The notes under the pieces are model-generated. The model saw only the letters and a program-made list of their open reading frames with translations. It ran no database searches and had not been told where the DNA came from. Of a stretch of 64,000 nt of DNA, positions 35,264 to 44,357 are shown in pieces (positions within the stretch are counted from its first letter, which is position 1; every line of letters begins with the position of its first letter). The translations under genes and the position numbers were made by a program. The DNA comes from Billgrantia aerodenitrificans (GTDB lineage: Bacteria; Pseudomonadota; Gammaproteobacteria; Pseudomonadales; Halomonadaceae), in assembly GCF_021404405.1 (NCBI RefSeq), contig NZ_JABFTV010000004.1, forward strand, positions 62,001 through 126,000, written 5' to 3'.

Positions 35264-35746
35264 ATGACAACCCTCCCTGTAGTGGCAAGACAACTTTTCA
35301 TGTGGCCGGCGCGCTATCTCCGTTGGGCCATTTCCTTATTGACCTCTTCGGAGCATGAACAAGTGTCAATGCATAGGTATAGACGATGAAAGCTACCTTG
35401 GTGAAGGCGAAGGTGCACATAACTTGCGTAAAGTTTTCTTGGGTTGTGAAAGTCCCGCCATGGTGCGGTTCGTTGAGGCTTTTGATGGGGGGAGATTCCT
35501 GGTACGGGAAGTAAAACTTCCTCACCCGCCGATACAGAGAAAGTAATTCGTCTGTGCCATATTGATCTTTAGCAAGGACGTGTCTTTTGGCTTTTCAAGT
35601 AAATTAATGTGCGTGAAGTTAGCTGGTTGTTTTGCCAATTGATGCAGGTTGTATGCCTGTGCCGTTCTGCCAAGTGGTAGCGGTTGGCGCATGAGCGTGC
35701 CGCTCAATGAATCGCTAGATGCGTTGATTTTCCAAGGAGGTAGGTC
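35264..35746. promoter_or_regulatory. 483-base AT-richer divergent gap between glgA and the SDR gene
   Basis: No convincing gene is seen; short open frames lack ribosome sites or family character. Composition is clearly less GC-rich than the neighbours. It must hold promoters for the glg/tre operon (leftward) and for the SDR gene (rightward). On the minus strand TTGACA (plus 35364-35369) matches a -35 box, but no good -10 follows at 16-18 bases. GGAAGT/ACTTCC (35507-35521) is a small inverted repeat. The SDR gene has a near-perfect AAGGAGGT site at its 3' end. Confidence 0.5.
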
Positions 35747-36730
35747 ATGAAACGCAGCGAGTTACACGACGCCATCGTAGTCATTACCGGTGCCTCGAGC
35801 GGTATCGGTCGTGCCACGGCACATGCTTTTGCCCGGGGCGGAGCCTCCGTGGTGCTGGCATCCCGGCGAGAGTCTGCACTGCAGGAGACGCTGCAGGAGT
35901 GCGAGCGTCTTGGCGGTCGTGGCATCGTCGTGCCCACCGATGTGTGCGAGGCCGATCAGGTCGAGCGGTTGTGCGAAAAGGCGGTGGAGCGCTACGGGCG
36001 CGTCGACGTCTGGATCAACAATGCTGCGGTGACGCTGTTCGGGCGCCTGGAGGAAACGCCGCGTGACGCCTTCGAAAAGGTGATTCAGACCAACCTGATG
36101 GGCTGCGTCAACGGAGCGCGGGAGGCGATTCGCCAATTCCGCGAGCAGGGCCACGGGCGGCTGATCAACGTCTCCTCGATGGTGGCTCATTCCGGCCAAC
36201 CCTTCACCAGTGCCTACGTGACCTCGAAATGGGGCATTCGCGGCCTGTCGGAGTGCCTGCGCATGGAGCTTGCCGATGCGCCGGACATTCACGTCTCCAC
36301 TATTCTGCCTGCTTCCATCGATACGCCGCTGTTTCAGCGTGCGGCCAACTACGTGGGACAGCCGGTCAAGGCCATGACGCCTGTCTACCCCCCGGAGAAG
36401 GTGGCCGCTGCTATCGTGCACGTGGCCAGGCACCCGATGCGCGAGCACTTCGTCGGCAACTCGGGGCGCATGATGGCGGCTCTTCGCACCGTGGCGCCGC
36501 CGCTTGGCGAAAAGATGATGGAGCGCAAGGTGAACAGCGATCACTTCGCCCAGGACCTACCCATCGAGCCCGGCTCGGGCAACCTGTTCCACTCCGACGG
36601 AGAGGGTGCCGTCCGCGGTGGCTGGATCGAACGCGAACATGGCGGTACCAGCAGCGGCATGGGGCTGGCGCTGGGGCTGGCGGCGGTAGCGCTGCCGCTG
36701 GCGCTGTACGCCTATCATCGTCAGGCCTGA
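35747..36730 (+). CDS. SDR-family oxidoreductase with C-terminal membrane anchor
   Basis: A 327-residue classical short-chain dehydrogenase/reductase: cofactor motif TGASSGIG at 14-21, NNAA near 91-94, and catalytic Ser144, Tyr157, Lys161 (YVTSK). Beyond the usual 250 residues there is a spacer and then a hydrophobic helix (about 302-322, GLALGLAAVALPLALYAY), suggesting a tail-anchored membrane protein. The substrate is not predictable. AAGGAGGT lies seven bases before ATG 35747, implying strong translation. It lies between the glg/tre operon and an unrecognised 464-residue gene, from which a hairpin with T-run separates it. Confidence 0.85.
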   Translation: MKRSELHDAIVVITGASSGIGRATAHAFARGGASVVLASRRESALQETLQECERLGGRGIVVPTDVCEADQVERLCEKAVERYGRVDVWINNAAVTLFGRLEETPRDAFEKVIQTNLMGCVNGAREAIRQFREQGHGRLINVSSMVAHSGQPFTSAYVTSKWGIRGLSECLRMELADAPDIHVSTILPASIDTPLFQRAANYVGQPVKAMTPVYPPEKVAAAIVHVARHPMREHFVGNSGRMMAALRTVAPPLGEKMMERKVNSDHFAQDLPIEPGSGNLFHSDGEGAVRGGWIEREHGGTSSGMGLALGLAAVALPLALYAYHRQA

Positions 36731-36760
36731 CACCGCTTCACACCGCCAAGCCTGGCTGCC

Positions 36761-36796
36761 GGGAGCGACAGGAGGTCGCTCCCTTGGGATTTTTTT
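36761..36796 (+). terminator. Terminator or attenuator between the SDR gene and the 464-residue gene
   Basis: GGGAGCGAC (36761-36769) pairs perfectly with GTCGCTCCC (36775-36783) around AGGAG, followed by TTGGGA and seven Ts (36790-36796). It lies 27 bases before the next ATG. The six-base gap before the T-run is slightly unfavourable. Confidence 0.6.
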
Positions 36797-36822
36797 CATA
36801 TCGCTGAAGACAGGAGTTTCTC

Positions 36823-38217
36823 ATGCGACCCAGTTCCCCTTCTTATATCGCCGATTTCGATTCCGCCACCGGTATGCTGCGTGCCGCCTCCAACTACCTG
36901 CACGGTCAGGACTACCCCGGCCTGGGCAAGGGCCATCTCATGGGTCACCTGGTGCAGGCGGCGAACAAGCTGCCGCAGGCGGCTCGCGAAGAGGTCTACG
37001 CGGTGGGCGGCGTGACCGAGGGGCACGCCCCGGACAAGCTCGATCAGATCGATGCCGAAAAGGTGGCGGAGTGGATCACGGCCCGCTATCCCCAGCGGCG
37101 CTATCAGGCGGTGATGGTCGGCTCGGCCAGCGGCGCGCTGACGCATCTCTCGGCCGCCTTCGACATTCCCTGGCTGCCGCAGACCTTCTTCATCCCGGTG
37201 CGCCACCTCACGGGGGACAACGACGACCCAAAGGGTGCCATGGAGTTCGGTCGTCGCTACGCTCCCAAGCTGCTCGAGGCCAATCCGGACTTGCAGCTTC
37301 ACCACATGCACGATGCCAATCAGGACCGTCTGATGGTGGAGTACATGGACTACTTCCGGGTCAAGCGGCTGACCCTGGGCCGGGCTTATGAGCGCTTTCT
37401 CGAGGCGAATCTCGAGCCGGGCGGCACCATCATCGTGACCGAGTGCCGCAGCAGTTGGCCGACGACCCGGATCGGCGAGCGCCACTTCTTCCAGCACGGG
37501 GCGCTGGGGGGCGCCACCGAAGAGGAGTTCCTGCACGGCAGCGAACGGGTCGAGGAGTACCTGGAGCGCTACGATTCGCCGGTGCGGCGCTGGGACTCGC
37601 CGGAGCCGGATGGCAGGAGCCCCGAGGCGGAGTGGGGCTTCGAGGCGGCGCTGCGGGACGACATCCTGCGCTTCGCCGCGCAGCACGGCTACCAGGTCAA
37701 GCGATTGATCTACGACGAGCCTGACTCCCTCAGCCCGATGGTGGCCGACTTCTACCGCGACTGGTATCGCCAGCGCGGCATGAAGTCCAATCGTGTGCTG
37801 GTCGAGTCCTTCATCATGCTCGAGCCCTACTGGGCGCTGCGCACGGGCTCGGTGCCGTTCTGGATGAAGTTCAACATGAACCCTTCGGTGGATACTATCG
37901 AGTCCTACCTCGACTCTCGCGATCCCTTCGACGAGATCAATCTGATGCTGTTCAACAACGGCGTCGAGGGGGTGGGATTCCCGCAGATCGACCGCTGGCG
38001 CCAGGTGCTGGACCGGGCCCGCAAGCAGGGGCAGTTCATCGGCGTCAGCGAGGAGCTGCACCCGCGGGATTTCGGCTCGCTGGGGCGCTACTACATCGAG
38101 ACCAAGCAGAAGATCCCGGCGCGCTACCCGCTGCCGGGTCCGCTGCCGCTGGCGCGATTGACCGACTACATGGAACGCCACGGTGAGCGCTACGACGTCG
38201 AACTGCTGGCGGCGTGA
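36823..38217 (+). CDS. Conserved-looking protein of unknown function, 464 residues
   Basis: I do not recognise a family. The protein is soluble, with no signal peptide or membrane segment. Its composition is balanced and rich in aromatic and charged residues, as in a folded enzyme. Suggestive stretches are YQAVMVGSASGALTHL (about 98-113), LEPGGTIIVTECRSSWP (about 201-217), which looks like a beta strand plus loop of a Rossmann-like fold, and DPFDEINLMLFNNGVEGVGF (about 368-387). No classic nucleotide-binding, hydrolase GxSxG or metal-binding signature was found. CAGGAG lies about six bases before ATG 36823. Its neighbour is a membrane-anchored SDR, and a hairpin between them could reduce read-through. 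Convergent with the ynj ABC genes. Confidence 0.85.
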   Translation: MRPSSPSYIADFDSATGMLRAASNYLHGQDYPGLGKGHLMGHLVQAANKLPQAAREEVYAVGGVTEGHAPDKLDQIDAEKVAEWITARYPQRRYQAVMVGSASGALTHLSAAFDIPWLPQTFFIPVRHLTGDNDDPKGAMEFGRRYAPKLLEANPDLQLHHMHDANQDRLMVEYMDYFRVKRLTLGRAYERFLEANLEPGGTIIVTECRSSWPTTRIGERHFFQHGALGGATEEEFLHGSERVEEYLERYDSPVRRWDSPEPDGRSPEAEWGFEAALRDDILRFAAQHGYQVKRLIYDEPDSLSPMVADFYRDWYRQRGMKSNRVLVESFIMLEPYWALRTGSVPFWMKFNMNPSVDTIESYLDSRDPFDEINLMLFNNGVEGVGFPQIDRWRQVLDRARKQGQFIGVSEELHPRDFGSLGRYYIETKQKIPARYPLPGPLPLARLTDYMERHGERYDVELLAA

Positions 38218-38227
38218 GGCTGTCAGC

Positions 38228-38263
38228 CGGCCTGCTTCGCCCGCTCAGGGGCGGGGCAGGCCG
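38228..38263. terminator. Bidirectional terminator candidate between convergent genes
   Basis: CGGCCTGC (38228-38235) pairs with GCAGGCCG (38256-38263), with an inner CGCCC/GGGCG stem (38238-38242/38249-38253). It lies in the 53-base gap between two converging genes and has no T-run on either side. Confidence 0.45.
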
Positions 38264-38270
38264 ACCCCAC

Positions 38271-38906
38271 TCATTGTCCTAGTTCGATCACCCTGCCGCC
38301 GGCGTCCTCGGCATCTTCGTGGTCGTGGGTCACCAGCAGGCTGGGCAGGCCCGCCTCGCGCAGCCGGTCGAAGACCAGCCGGCGCATGTCGTGGCGCAGC
38401 TGCCGGTCGAGCTTCGAGAAGGGTTCGTCGAGCAGTACGGCCCGCGGTTCGGAGAGTAGCAGGCGCATCAGCGCCACTCGGGCTCTCTGGCCGCCGGAGA
38501 GAGTGGCCGGGTCGCGTGGCCCGAAGCCGGCCAGGCCGACCTGCGCCAGCGCCGTCTCGACCCTTGCCGCCTTGTCGGGCATGGCGCGGGGCATGCCGAA
38601 GCGCAGGTTGCCGGCCACCGAGAGGTGCGGGAACAGCAGCGGGTCCTGGAACAGCAGGCCGATGCTGCGACGCTCTGCCGGCAGGCTGGCGATGTCGTGC
38701 CCGTCGAGCAGTACCCGGCCGCTGGCCTGGAAGGCCGGTGCCAGGAAGCCGGCCAGGTAAGCCAGCAGGGTCGACTTGCCCGATCCTGACGGTCCCATCA
38801 CGGTGAAAACCTCGCCGGGACCGATCTCGGCATCGAGTTCGAGCAGTGTGCTGCCTGCCAGGACGAGGCGGACCTCGTCCAGCACCAGGCGATGACCTGT
38901 GCTCAT
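38271..38906 (-). CDS. ynjD: ABC transporter ATP-binding protein, YnjD type
   Basis: A 211-residue ABC ATPase: Walker A GPSGSGKST (about 38-46), signature LSGGQRARVALMR, Walker B AVLLDEP, and a switch histidine in LLVTHDHEDAEDAG. It is short, lacking the C-terminal regulatory domain of MalK/CysA types, as in the ThiQ/YnjD group. Its ATG overlaps the stop of the permease gene as ATGA. YnjBCD importers have no firmly established substrate; ThiBPQ, the closest known layout, imports thiamine. Start at ATG 38906 rather than upstream in-frame codons, which overlap the permease. Confidence 0.85.
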   Translation of the reverse strand: MSTGHRLVLDEVRLVLAGSTLLELDAEIGPGEVFTVMGPSGSGKSTLLAYLAGFLAPAFQASGRVLLDGHDIASLPAERRSIGLLFQDPLLFPHLSVAGNLRFGMPRAMPDKAARVETALAQVGLAGFGPRDPATLSGGQRARVALMRLLLSEPRAVLLDEPFSKLDRQLRHDMRRLVFDRLREAGLPSLLVTHDHEDAEDAGGRVIELGQ

Positions 38907-40597
38907 GGTGAACCCCTCATGTCGCGTCGATTGCCCCACAGCAGCCGTGGCAGGCCCACGGCGATGATGAAGCCTACCAGCGGCAGGCTGGCCTGAACCA
39001 TCGCCCATACGCCGATCACCCGACGATTGCCACCGGCGGCCAGCGACACCGCCTCGGTGGTCACGGTGGGCACGCGCCCGGCACCCAGCAGCAGGGTGGG
39101 CAGATACTGGCCGATACTGACGGCCAGGCCCACGGCGGCGGCGGTGAGCATCGGCGCCAGCAGCATCGGCAGCCGCACCCGCCAGAAGGCGCCGTTGCGC
39201 GAGGCACCGAGACTCACCGCCAGCTGCGACCAGCGCGGGTCGAAGCGGCGGTAGCTCTCCGCGAGGGAGAGGAACACGTAGGGCAGCACGAACAGCAGGT
39301 GGCCGAAGATCACTAGCGCAGGGGTGGGGCGCGTGCCCAGCGACTCCATCACCACCACCAGCCCGAACAGGAAGGCGATCTGCGGCACGATCAGCGGCAG
39401 GTAGAGCAGCGTCAGCGCTGAGAGCAGTCGTCCCTGTGCCGGCTGCCGGCCCGTGCGTTGCTCGTTCTCCAGTGCCGCCAGGGTCAGCGCCAGGGCGATC
39501 AGCGTAGCGCCGATGGCGATCAGCGCCGTGGTGGCGACCGGCCCCGAAAGAGCGGGCAGGGCGCGCAGCCAGTGCGCCGCGGTGAGGCTCTGCGGCAGGG
39601 CATCGGGAAAGCGCCAGAAGCCGGCAATGGAATACAGCGCCAGGCCGGCGATGCCGGCGAAGGCGGTGAGTGTGGCCAGCCCGATCAGCCCCTTACCCGC
39701 CAGGCGCAGCGGCGAGTCGCCATTGCCGCGCCCGCCACGTGCGAGCCAGTGCCGCCCCAGCCGGGCGACCAGGCGTTCCAGACACCACCAGGCGATGAGC
39801 GCCGCGGCCGTGACGCCGAGCTGCAGCACGGCGCCGGCCGAGGCCATGAAGCGCCGGCTCAGGTCGGGGTCGTTGAACCAGACCAGAATCGAGACCGCCA
39901 GCGTCGGCGGCAGCGTCGGGCCGAGAATCAGCGCCACGTCGACCACCGAAGTGGCATAGGCGATGACGGCAAAGACCGGCAGCCGGATCAGCGGATAGAG
40001 CGAAGGGGCTACCACCTTGAGCCAGGCAGTGGTCGGGCGATAGCCGAGCGAGCGGGCCATGGCCACGCGTCGCTCCGGGTCGAGCTGGGGCAGGGCGGCA
40101 AGGCACATCAGCAGCAGGAAGGGGATCTCCTTGATGATCAACCCGGCCATCAGCGAGAGCCCCCAGGGGTCCTGAACGATCAGCACGTCCGGCGGGCGCT
40201 CCCAGCCGGTGAGCCCCGGCGAGACCAGCCGTGACAGCAGGCCGGATGGCGCGATCAGGAAGGCCAGGCCGAAGGCCGCGGCGGCATGGGGGATCGACAG
40301 CAGCGGCGCGACCAGGCGTCGGATCCACCGGTCCAGGCGGCTGCCCGACACACCGGCCAGAAACAGCAGTACCACTGCCAGCGAGATGGCCGTGGTGACC
40401 AGGCCGCTGGCGAAACTCACGCCCACCGAGCGGGCCAGGCCCGGCTGGGCCAGGAGCTGCCGCCAGGGATCCAGGCTGAAGCCATGGCCGCCCAGTGCCG
40501 GCATATAGCCGAACGCAGGCAGCAGCGCCATGGTCAGGCCGGCCAGTATCGGGCCGACCAGCAGAGTGACGATCAGCCACGGAGCCAGGCGCAGCAT
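38903..40597 (-). CDS. ynjC: ABC transporter permease, double-length, YnjC type
   Basis: A 564-residue inner-membrane protein with two binding-protein-dependent transport modules in one chain (about 60-270 and 345-555), each with about six helices and an EAA-like loop (KEIPFLLLMCLAALPQLD near 155 marks the first). Such fused permeases work as a monomer with one ATPase dimer. It lies between the binding protein (15 bases upstream) and the ATPase (four-base overlap). The arrangement and lengths fit YnjBCD. Confidence 0.85.
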   Translation of the reverse strand: MLRLAPWLIVTLLVGPILAGLTMALLPAFGYMPALGGHGFSLDPWRQLLAQPGLARSVGVSFASGLVTTAISLAVVLLFLAGVSGSRLDRWIRRLVAPLLSIPHAAAAFGLAFLIAPSGLLSRLVSPGLTGWERPPDVLIVQDPWGLSLMAGLIIKEIPFLLLMCLAALPQLDPERRVAMARSLGYRPTTAWLKVVAPSLYPLIRLPVFAVIAYATSVVDVALILGPTLPPTLAVSILVWFNDPDLSRRFMASAGAVLQLGVTAAALIAWWCLERLVARLGRHWLARGGRGNGDSPLRLAGKGLIGLATLTAFAGIAGLALYSIAGFWRFPDALPQSLTAAHWLRALPALSGPVATTALIAIGATLIALALTLAALENEQRTGRQPAQGRLLSALTLLYLPLIVPQIAFLFGLVVVMESLGTRPTPALVIFGHLLFVLPYVFLSLAESYRRFDPRWSQLAVSLGASRNGAFWRVRLPMLLAPMLTAAAVGLAVSIGQYLPTLLLGAGRVPTVTTEAVSLAAGGNRRVIGVWAMVQASLPLVGFIIAVGLPRLLWGNRRDMRGSP

Positions 40598-40612
40598 CGG
40601 CAGCGACTGCCT

Positions 40613-41809
40613 CTAGCGCCCGACGTAGCGCGCCTGCCAGGCGTCCTGCAGCGCCGTCATCCAGCTCGGGTGCGGCTCCGGCAGGGTCTCGGTCAGCGCC
40701 TCCGGGGCCAGCAGGGCGGGGTTGTCGTGGGCCTGTTCGAAGAGCGCGCGGGTCTCGTCGTCCAGCCGCGTCACGTCGAGCACGGTGGGGTCGCCCCACA
40801 CCGAGATGTCCTGCTTGCGCGCCTGGGCCTCGGGCGAGAGCAGGAAATCGGCGACCACCATGGCGGCGGCACTGCGCGGCGAGTTGAACGGAATGGCAAC
40901 GAAGTGCACGTTACCCAGGGTGCCGCCGTCGAGTACGTAGCTGCGGGTCGTTTCGGGCAGCTCGAAGTCGGCCACCGCGGCGGCCGGCTCCGCCGGATTG
41001 AAGGTGAAGGCCAGTGCGACTTCGCCGTCGGCCATCAGCCGCCGCAGCTCGGGGCCATTGGCGGGAAACTGCCGCCCGCTGCGCCACAGGTGAGGGTGAA
41101 GGGCGTCGAGATACTCCCACAATGGCGCCGTGACCTCCTCGAAGTCGCTCTGCGCCACCGGCTCATAGAGGGCATCGCGATCGTCGACCAGGGCGATGAG
41201 TGCCTGCTTGAGGAAGGTGCTGCCGAGGAAGTCGGGAATACGGGGATAGGTGAAGCGTCCCGGGTTGGCCTCGGCCCAGGTGAGCAGTTGCGCCATGCTG
41301 CGCGGCGGCTCGTCTCCGACTTCGTCGGCGTCGTAATAGAAGGTGATCTGTGCCTTGCCCCAGGGCGACTCATAGCCTTCCGTGGGCAGCGTGAAGTCGG
41401 TGACCACCTCGGGATTGTGTTCCGGAAAGGTCAGCGCGAAGTTGGGCAGCCGCTCGGCAAAGGGGCCGTACAGCAGGTCGTTCTCTTTCATGGCGGCGAA
41501 GTTCTCGCCGTTGAGCCAGACCAGATCGATGCTGCCGTCGTCGTGATTGCCGGCGCTGCGCTCGGCCAGCACGCGGGAGACGGCGGCACCGGTATCGTCG
41601 ATCTTGACGTGCACCAGCTCGATCTCGTGCTCATCTTGCACGCGCAGCTTCACCCATTCGAGATAGTCGTTGACCCGTGTATCGCCAGCCCAGGCGTGCC
41701 AGTAGACGCTCTGGCCGCGTGCTTCGTCGAGTATCTGCGACCATGTGTCGGCTGCCGCCGGCGGTACCAGGGGCAGCGAGAGGGCAATGGCAGTGACAAG
41801 TCGGCGCAT
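40613..41809 (-). CDS. ynjB: ABC transporter substrate-binding protein, YnjB type
   Basis: A 398-residue periplasmic binding protein with a Sec signal peptide (about 1-20, cleavage probably after PPAAA). The mature protein begins with SQILDEARGQSVYWHAWAG and carries DLVWLNGENFAAMKENDLLYGP, matching the YnjB/extracellular binding protein family 1 layout. The substrate is not known; members have been loosely linked to thiamine or metal-chelate import by homology only. TGGAG lies about eight bases before ATG 41809. First gene of ynjBCD, divergent from the NfeD gene over 137 bases. Confidence 0.85.
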   Translation of the reverse strand: MRRLVTAIALSLPLVPPAAADTWSQILDEARGQSVYWHAWAGDTRVNDYLEWVKLRVQDEHEIELVHVKIDDTGAAVSRVLAERSAGNHDDGSIDLVWLNGENFAAMKENDLLYGPFAERLPNFALTFPEHNPEVVTDFTLPTEGYESPWGKAQITFYYDADEVGDEPPRSMAQLLTWAEANPGRFTYPRIPDFLGSTFLKQALIALVDDRDALYEPVAQSDFEEVTAPLWEYLDALHPHLWRSGRQFPANGPELRRLMADGEVALAFTFNPAEPAAAVADFELPETTRSYVLDGGTLGNVHFVAIPFNSPRSAAAMVVADFLLSPEAQARKQDISVWGDPTVLDVTRLDDETRALFEQAHDNPALLAPEALTETLPEPHPSWMTALQDAWQARYVGR

Positions 41810-41946
41810 CGGCGTACTCCAGGATGGGCTTCGTGGCGGGTTCGGCTTTCTCGGCTTCGCCTGCTAACCTGATTTAAGGAGAAACTGAAACACCACCAGT
41901 GGGGTCCTACAAGCATACCCATATCACGACGCGAGGTAAGTCTGTC

Positions 41947-43446
41947 ATGAGCGTGCGCCGTGTCGCCTGGTTTCACCGTCTTGTGCTGTGGTTCAGCTTC
42001 CTGTGCCTGGCTGTCGGCGGTGGTCTGCTGGCCTGGCAGAGTCAGGCTCAGGAGAACGAGCGCATCGCCCTGGTGATGACGGTGGAGGGAGCCATCGGGC
42101 CGGCCACCGGCGACTACTTCGAACGCGGGCTGCGCAAGGCGGCCGAGCGCAACGCCGAACTCGTCATCGTGCAGATGGATACCCCGGGCGGGCTCGATGC
42201 CACCATGCGCAGCATGATCCGCGCCATGCTCACCTCGCCGGTGCCCGTGGCCATCTACGTCTCGCCCAGCGGCGCCCGTGCCGCCAGCGCCGGCACCTAT
42301 CTGCTCTACGGCAGCCACGTCGCCGCCATGGCGCCCTCGACCCATCTCGGCTCGGCCACGCCGGTACAGATGGGCGGCGGCTTTCCCGGCATGGACGATC
42401 GCGACGAAGAGGAGGACGCGACCAACGAGGAGCGCAACGCACGGGAGAATGACGAGGCGGAGCAGGAAGCTGACGAGGCCAACGAGACCAACGATGCCGA
42501 GGCGGCAGAGGCCGAAGGCGACGCACCCGCCCCCGCCGATACGCGCCGGCGCGGCGAGACCGCCATGGAGCGCAAGGTGCTGGAGGACGCCGTCTACTAC
42601 ATTCGCGGGCTGGCCGAGCGCCATGGCCGCAACGCCGACTGGGCCGAGGAGGCGGTACGCGAAGCGGTCAACCTGACCTCCCGCGAGGCGCTCGAAATCA
42701 ACGTCATCGACGTGGTGGCGCGTGACATCGACCATCTGCTGGAGCAGATCGACGGTCGCGAGGTGGTCATGGAGCGCGGCGAGCGCACTCTGAGTACCGC
42801 CGACATCACCGTCGAGCGCTTCGATCCCGACTGGCGCACCCAGTTCCTGCAGGTGATCACCAACCCCAACGTGGCCTACTTCCTGATGATCATCGGCTTC
42901 TACGGGTTGATCTTCGAGCTCTCCAATCCGGGGGCCCTGGTGCCGGGCACGATAGGCGTCATCTCGCTGCTGCTCGCGCTGTTCGCCTTCCAACTGCTGC
43001 CGATCAACTACGCTGGCTTGGCCCTGCTGCTGGTGGGACTGGGCTTGATCGTGGGCGAGGCGTTGATGCCGAGCTTCGGTATCCTCGGTATGGGCGGGAT
43101 CGCGGCGTTCGTGATCGGCTCGGTGATGCTGATGGATACCGACCAGCTTGCCGTCTCTTTGCCGATGATCGGCGGCGTTGCCCTGGTGGCGGCGGTGCTC
43201 ATGCTGTGGGTGATGATTCGCTTCACCGGCCTGCGCCGACGCCCGGCCCGCACTGGCCAGGAGCAGCTGATAGGCTGTCATGGTGTGGCTCTGGAGGACT
43301 TCCAGCATGAAGGCCATGTGCGCATGCGGGGGGAGCGCTGGAATGCGCGCAGCCCCGCAGCCCTGAGGCGTGGAGAGGCGGTCAGGGTGGTCGCGGTCGA
43401 CGGCCTCACGCTACACGTCGAGCCCGTGCCACGAGCCGCTCGGTAA
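41947..43446 (+). CDS. Long-form NfeD/ClpP-class membrane serine protease
   Basis: A 499-residue membrane protease of the NfeD1b type. Order: signal/membrane helix (about 9-30), ClpP-like protease domain (about 38-270), four to five membrane helices (about 300-430), C-terminal NfeD OB-fold (about 440-495). The catalytic Ser-Lys dyad is probably Ser114 (RAASAGT) and Lys210 (MERKVLE). Between them sits an acidic low-complexity insert (about 149-200). Its partner, a slipin, follows 45 bases downstream; in archaea the homologous protease cleaves the stomatin partner. Start at ATG 41947, with GAGGTAAG upstream; an in-frame upstream start would put 16 polar residues before the signal helix. Confidence 0.88.
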   Translation: MSVRRVAWFHRLVLWFSFLCLAVGGGLLAWQSQAQENERIALVMTVEGAIGPATGDYFERGLRKAAERNAELVIVQMDTPGGLDATMRSMIRAMLTSPVPVAIYVSPSGARAASAGTYLLYGSHVAAMAPSTHLGSATPVQMGGGFPGMDDRDEEEDATNEERNARENDEAEQEADEANETNDAEAAEAEGDAPAPADTRRRGETAMERKVLEDAVYYIRGLAERHGRNADWAEEAVREAVNLTSREALEINVIDVVARDIDHLLEQIDGREVVMERGERTLSTADITVERFDPDWRTQFLQVITNPNVAYFLMIIGFYGLIFELSNPGALVPGTIGVISLLLALFAFQLLPINYAGLALLLVGLGLIVGEALMPSFGILGMGGIAAFVIGSVMLMDTDQLAVSLPMIGGVALVAAVLMLWVMIRFTGLRRRPARTGQEQLIGCHGVALEDFQHEGHVRMRGERWNARSPAALRRGEAVRVVAVDGLTLHVEPVPRAAR

Positions 43447-43491
43447 AGTAACGGAATTCATCGAGTCCAAGCGCAACACAGGAGAGTTACC

Positions 43492-44292
43492 ATGATGCTC
43501 GAATACCTCATTCCGGTCGTCCTGCTGTTCATGCTGGTCGCCGCGTCGATCCGCATTCTGCCGGAGTACAAACGCGGCGTGATCTTCTTCCTCGGTCGCT
43601 TCCAGTCGGTCAAGGGACCGGGGTTGATCATCGTCATTCCCGGCATTCAGCAGATGAGCGTGGTGGACCTGCGCGTGATCACCATGGACGTGCCGGAGCA
43701 GGACGTCATCTCCCAGGACAACGTCACGGTGAAGGTCAACGCGGTGCTCTACTTTCGCGTGGTCGATCCCGAGAAGGCGATCATCCAGGTCGAGAACTTT
43801 GCCGTGGCTACCAGCCAGCTGGCCCAGACCACGCTGCGTTCAGTGCTCGGCAAGCACGATCTCGACGAGATGCTCTCCGAACGCGACAAGCTCAACGACG
43901 ACATCCAGGAGATCATCGACGCTCAGACCGAGGAGTGGGGCATCAAGGTGGCCAACGTCGAGATCAAGCACGTCGACCTCAACGAGAGCATGATCCGCGC
44001 CATCGCCCGCCAGGCCGAGGCCGAGCGTGAGCGGCGCGCCAAGGTGATCCACGCCGAGGGTGAGCTGCAGGCCTCGAAGAAGCTGGTTGAAGCGGCCAAC
44101 GTCATGGCCGAGAACTCCGCCGCGCTGCAGCTGCGCTATCTGCAGACCATGAGCGACATGAGCAACAAGAACGCCTCGACCATCGTCTTCCCGCTGCCGA
44201 TGGACATCATGGAGGCGTTCCGGCACATGCAGGCGTCCACCGCCCAGGCCAAGACCAACGCCACGCGGCCCGACGATCTGGGCGAAGGCTGA
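43492..44292 (+). CDS. Slipin / stomatin-like SPFH protein
   Basis: A 266-residue membrane-associated SPFH protein: one N-terminal hydrophobic segment (about 3-18), SPFH domain (about 20-180, with [14 protein letters not shown]), then a charged helical region (about 175-215) and a short tail. Slipins form oligomeric rings at membrane microdomains and are partners of NfeD proteases. The gene follows nfeD by 45 bases. Two adjacent ATG codons (43492 and 43495) are possible starts after CAGGAGAG. A perfect 24-base palindrome follows the stop. Confidence 0.92.
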   Translation: MMLEYLIPVVLLFMLVAASIRILPEYKRGVIFFLGRFQSVKGPGLIIVIPGIQQMSVVDLRVITMDVPEQDVISQDNVTVKVNAVLYFRVVDPEKAIIQVENFAVATSQLAQTTLRSVLGKHDLDEMLSERDKLNDDIQEIIDAQTEEWGIKVANVEIKHVDLNESMIRAIARQAEAERERRAKVIHAEGELQASKKLVEAANVMAENSAALQLRYLQTMSDMSNKNASTIVFPLPMDIMEAFRHMQASTAQAKTNATRPDDLGEG

Positions 44293-44300
44293 GCGAAGCG

Positions 44301-44324
44301 TGCCACGTCCGCGCGGACGTGGCA
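44301..44324. terminator. Perfect 24-base palindrome after the slipin gene
   Basis: TGCCACGTCC (44301-44310), GCGC, GGACGTGGCA (44315-44324) is a perfect palindrome. No T-run follows. It can form a ten-pair stem in RNA, so a terminator of the nfeD-slipin unit is likely, but perfect dyad symmetry in DNA also suits a protein-binding site for the next gene, which starts 33 bases on. Confidence 0.5.
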
Positions 44325-44357
44325 TGCTGAGGCGATCCGACGGACTTCGAGGTCGCC

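Noticed and set aside
35298..35707. Short open frames (61-75 codons) in the AT-richer gap before the SDR gene
   Set aside because: No ribosome sites, no recognisable character, and overlapping frames on both strands; most likely non-coding.
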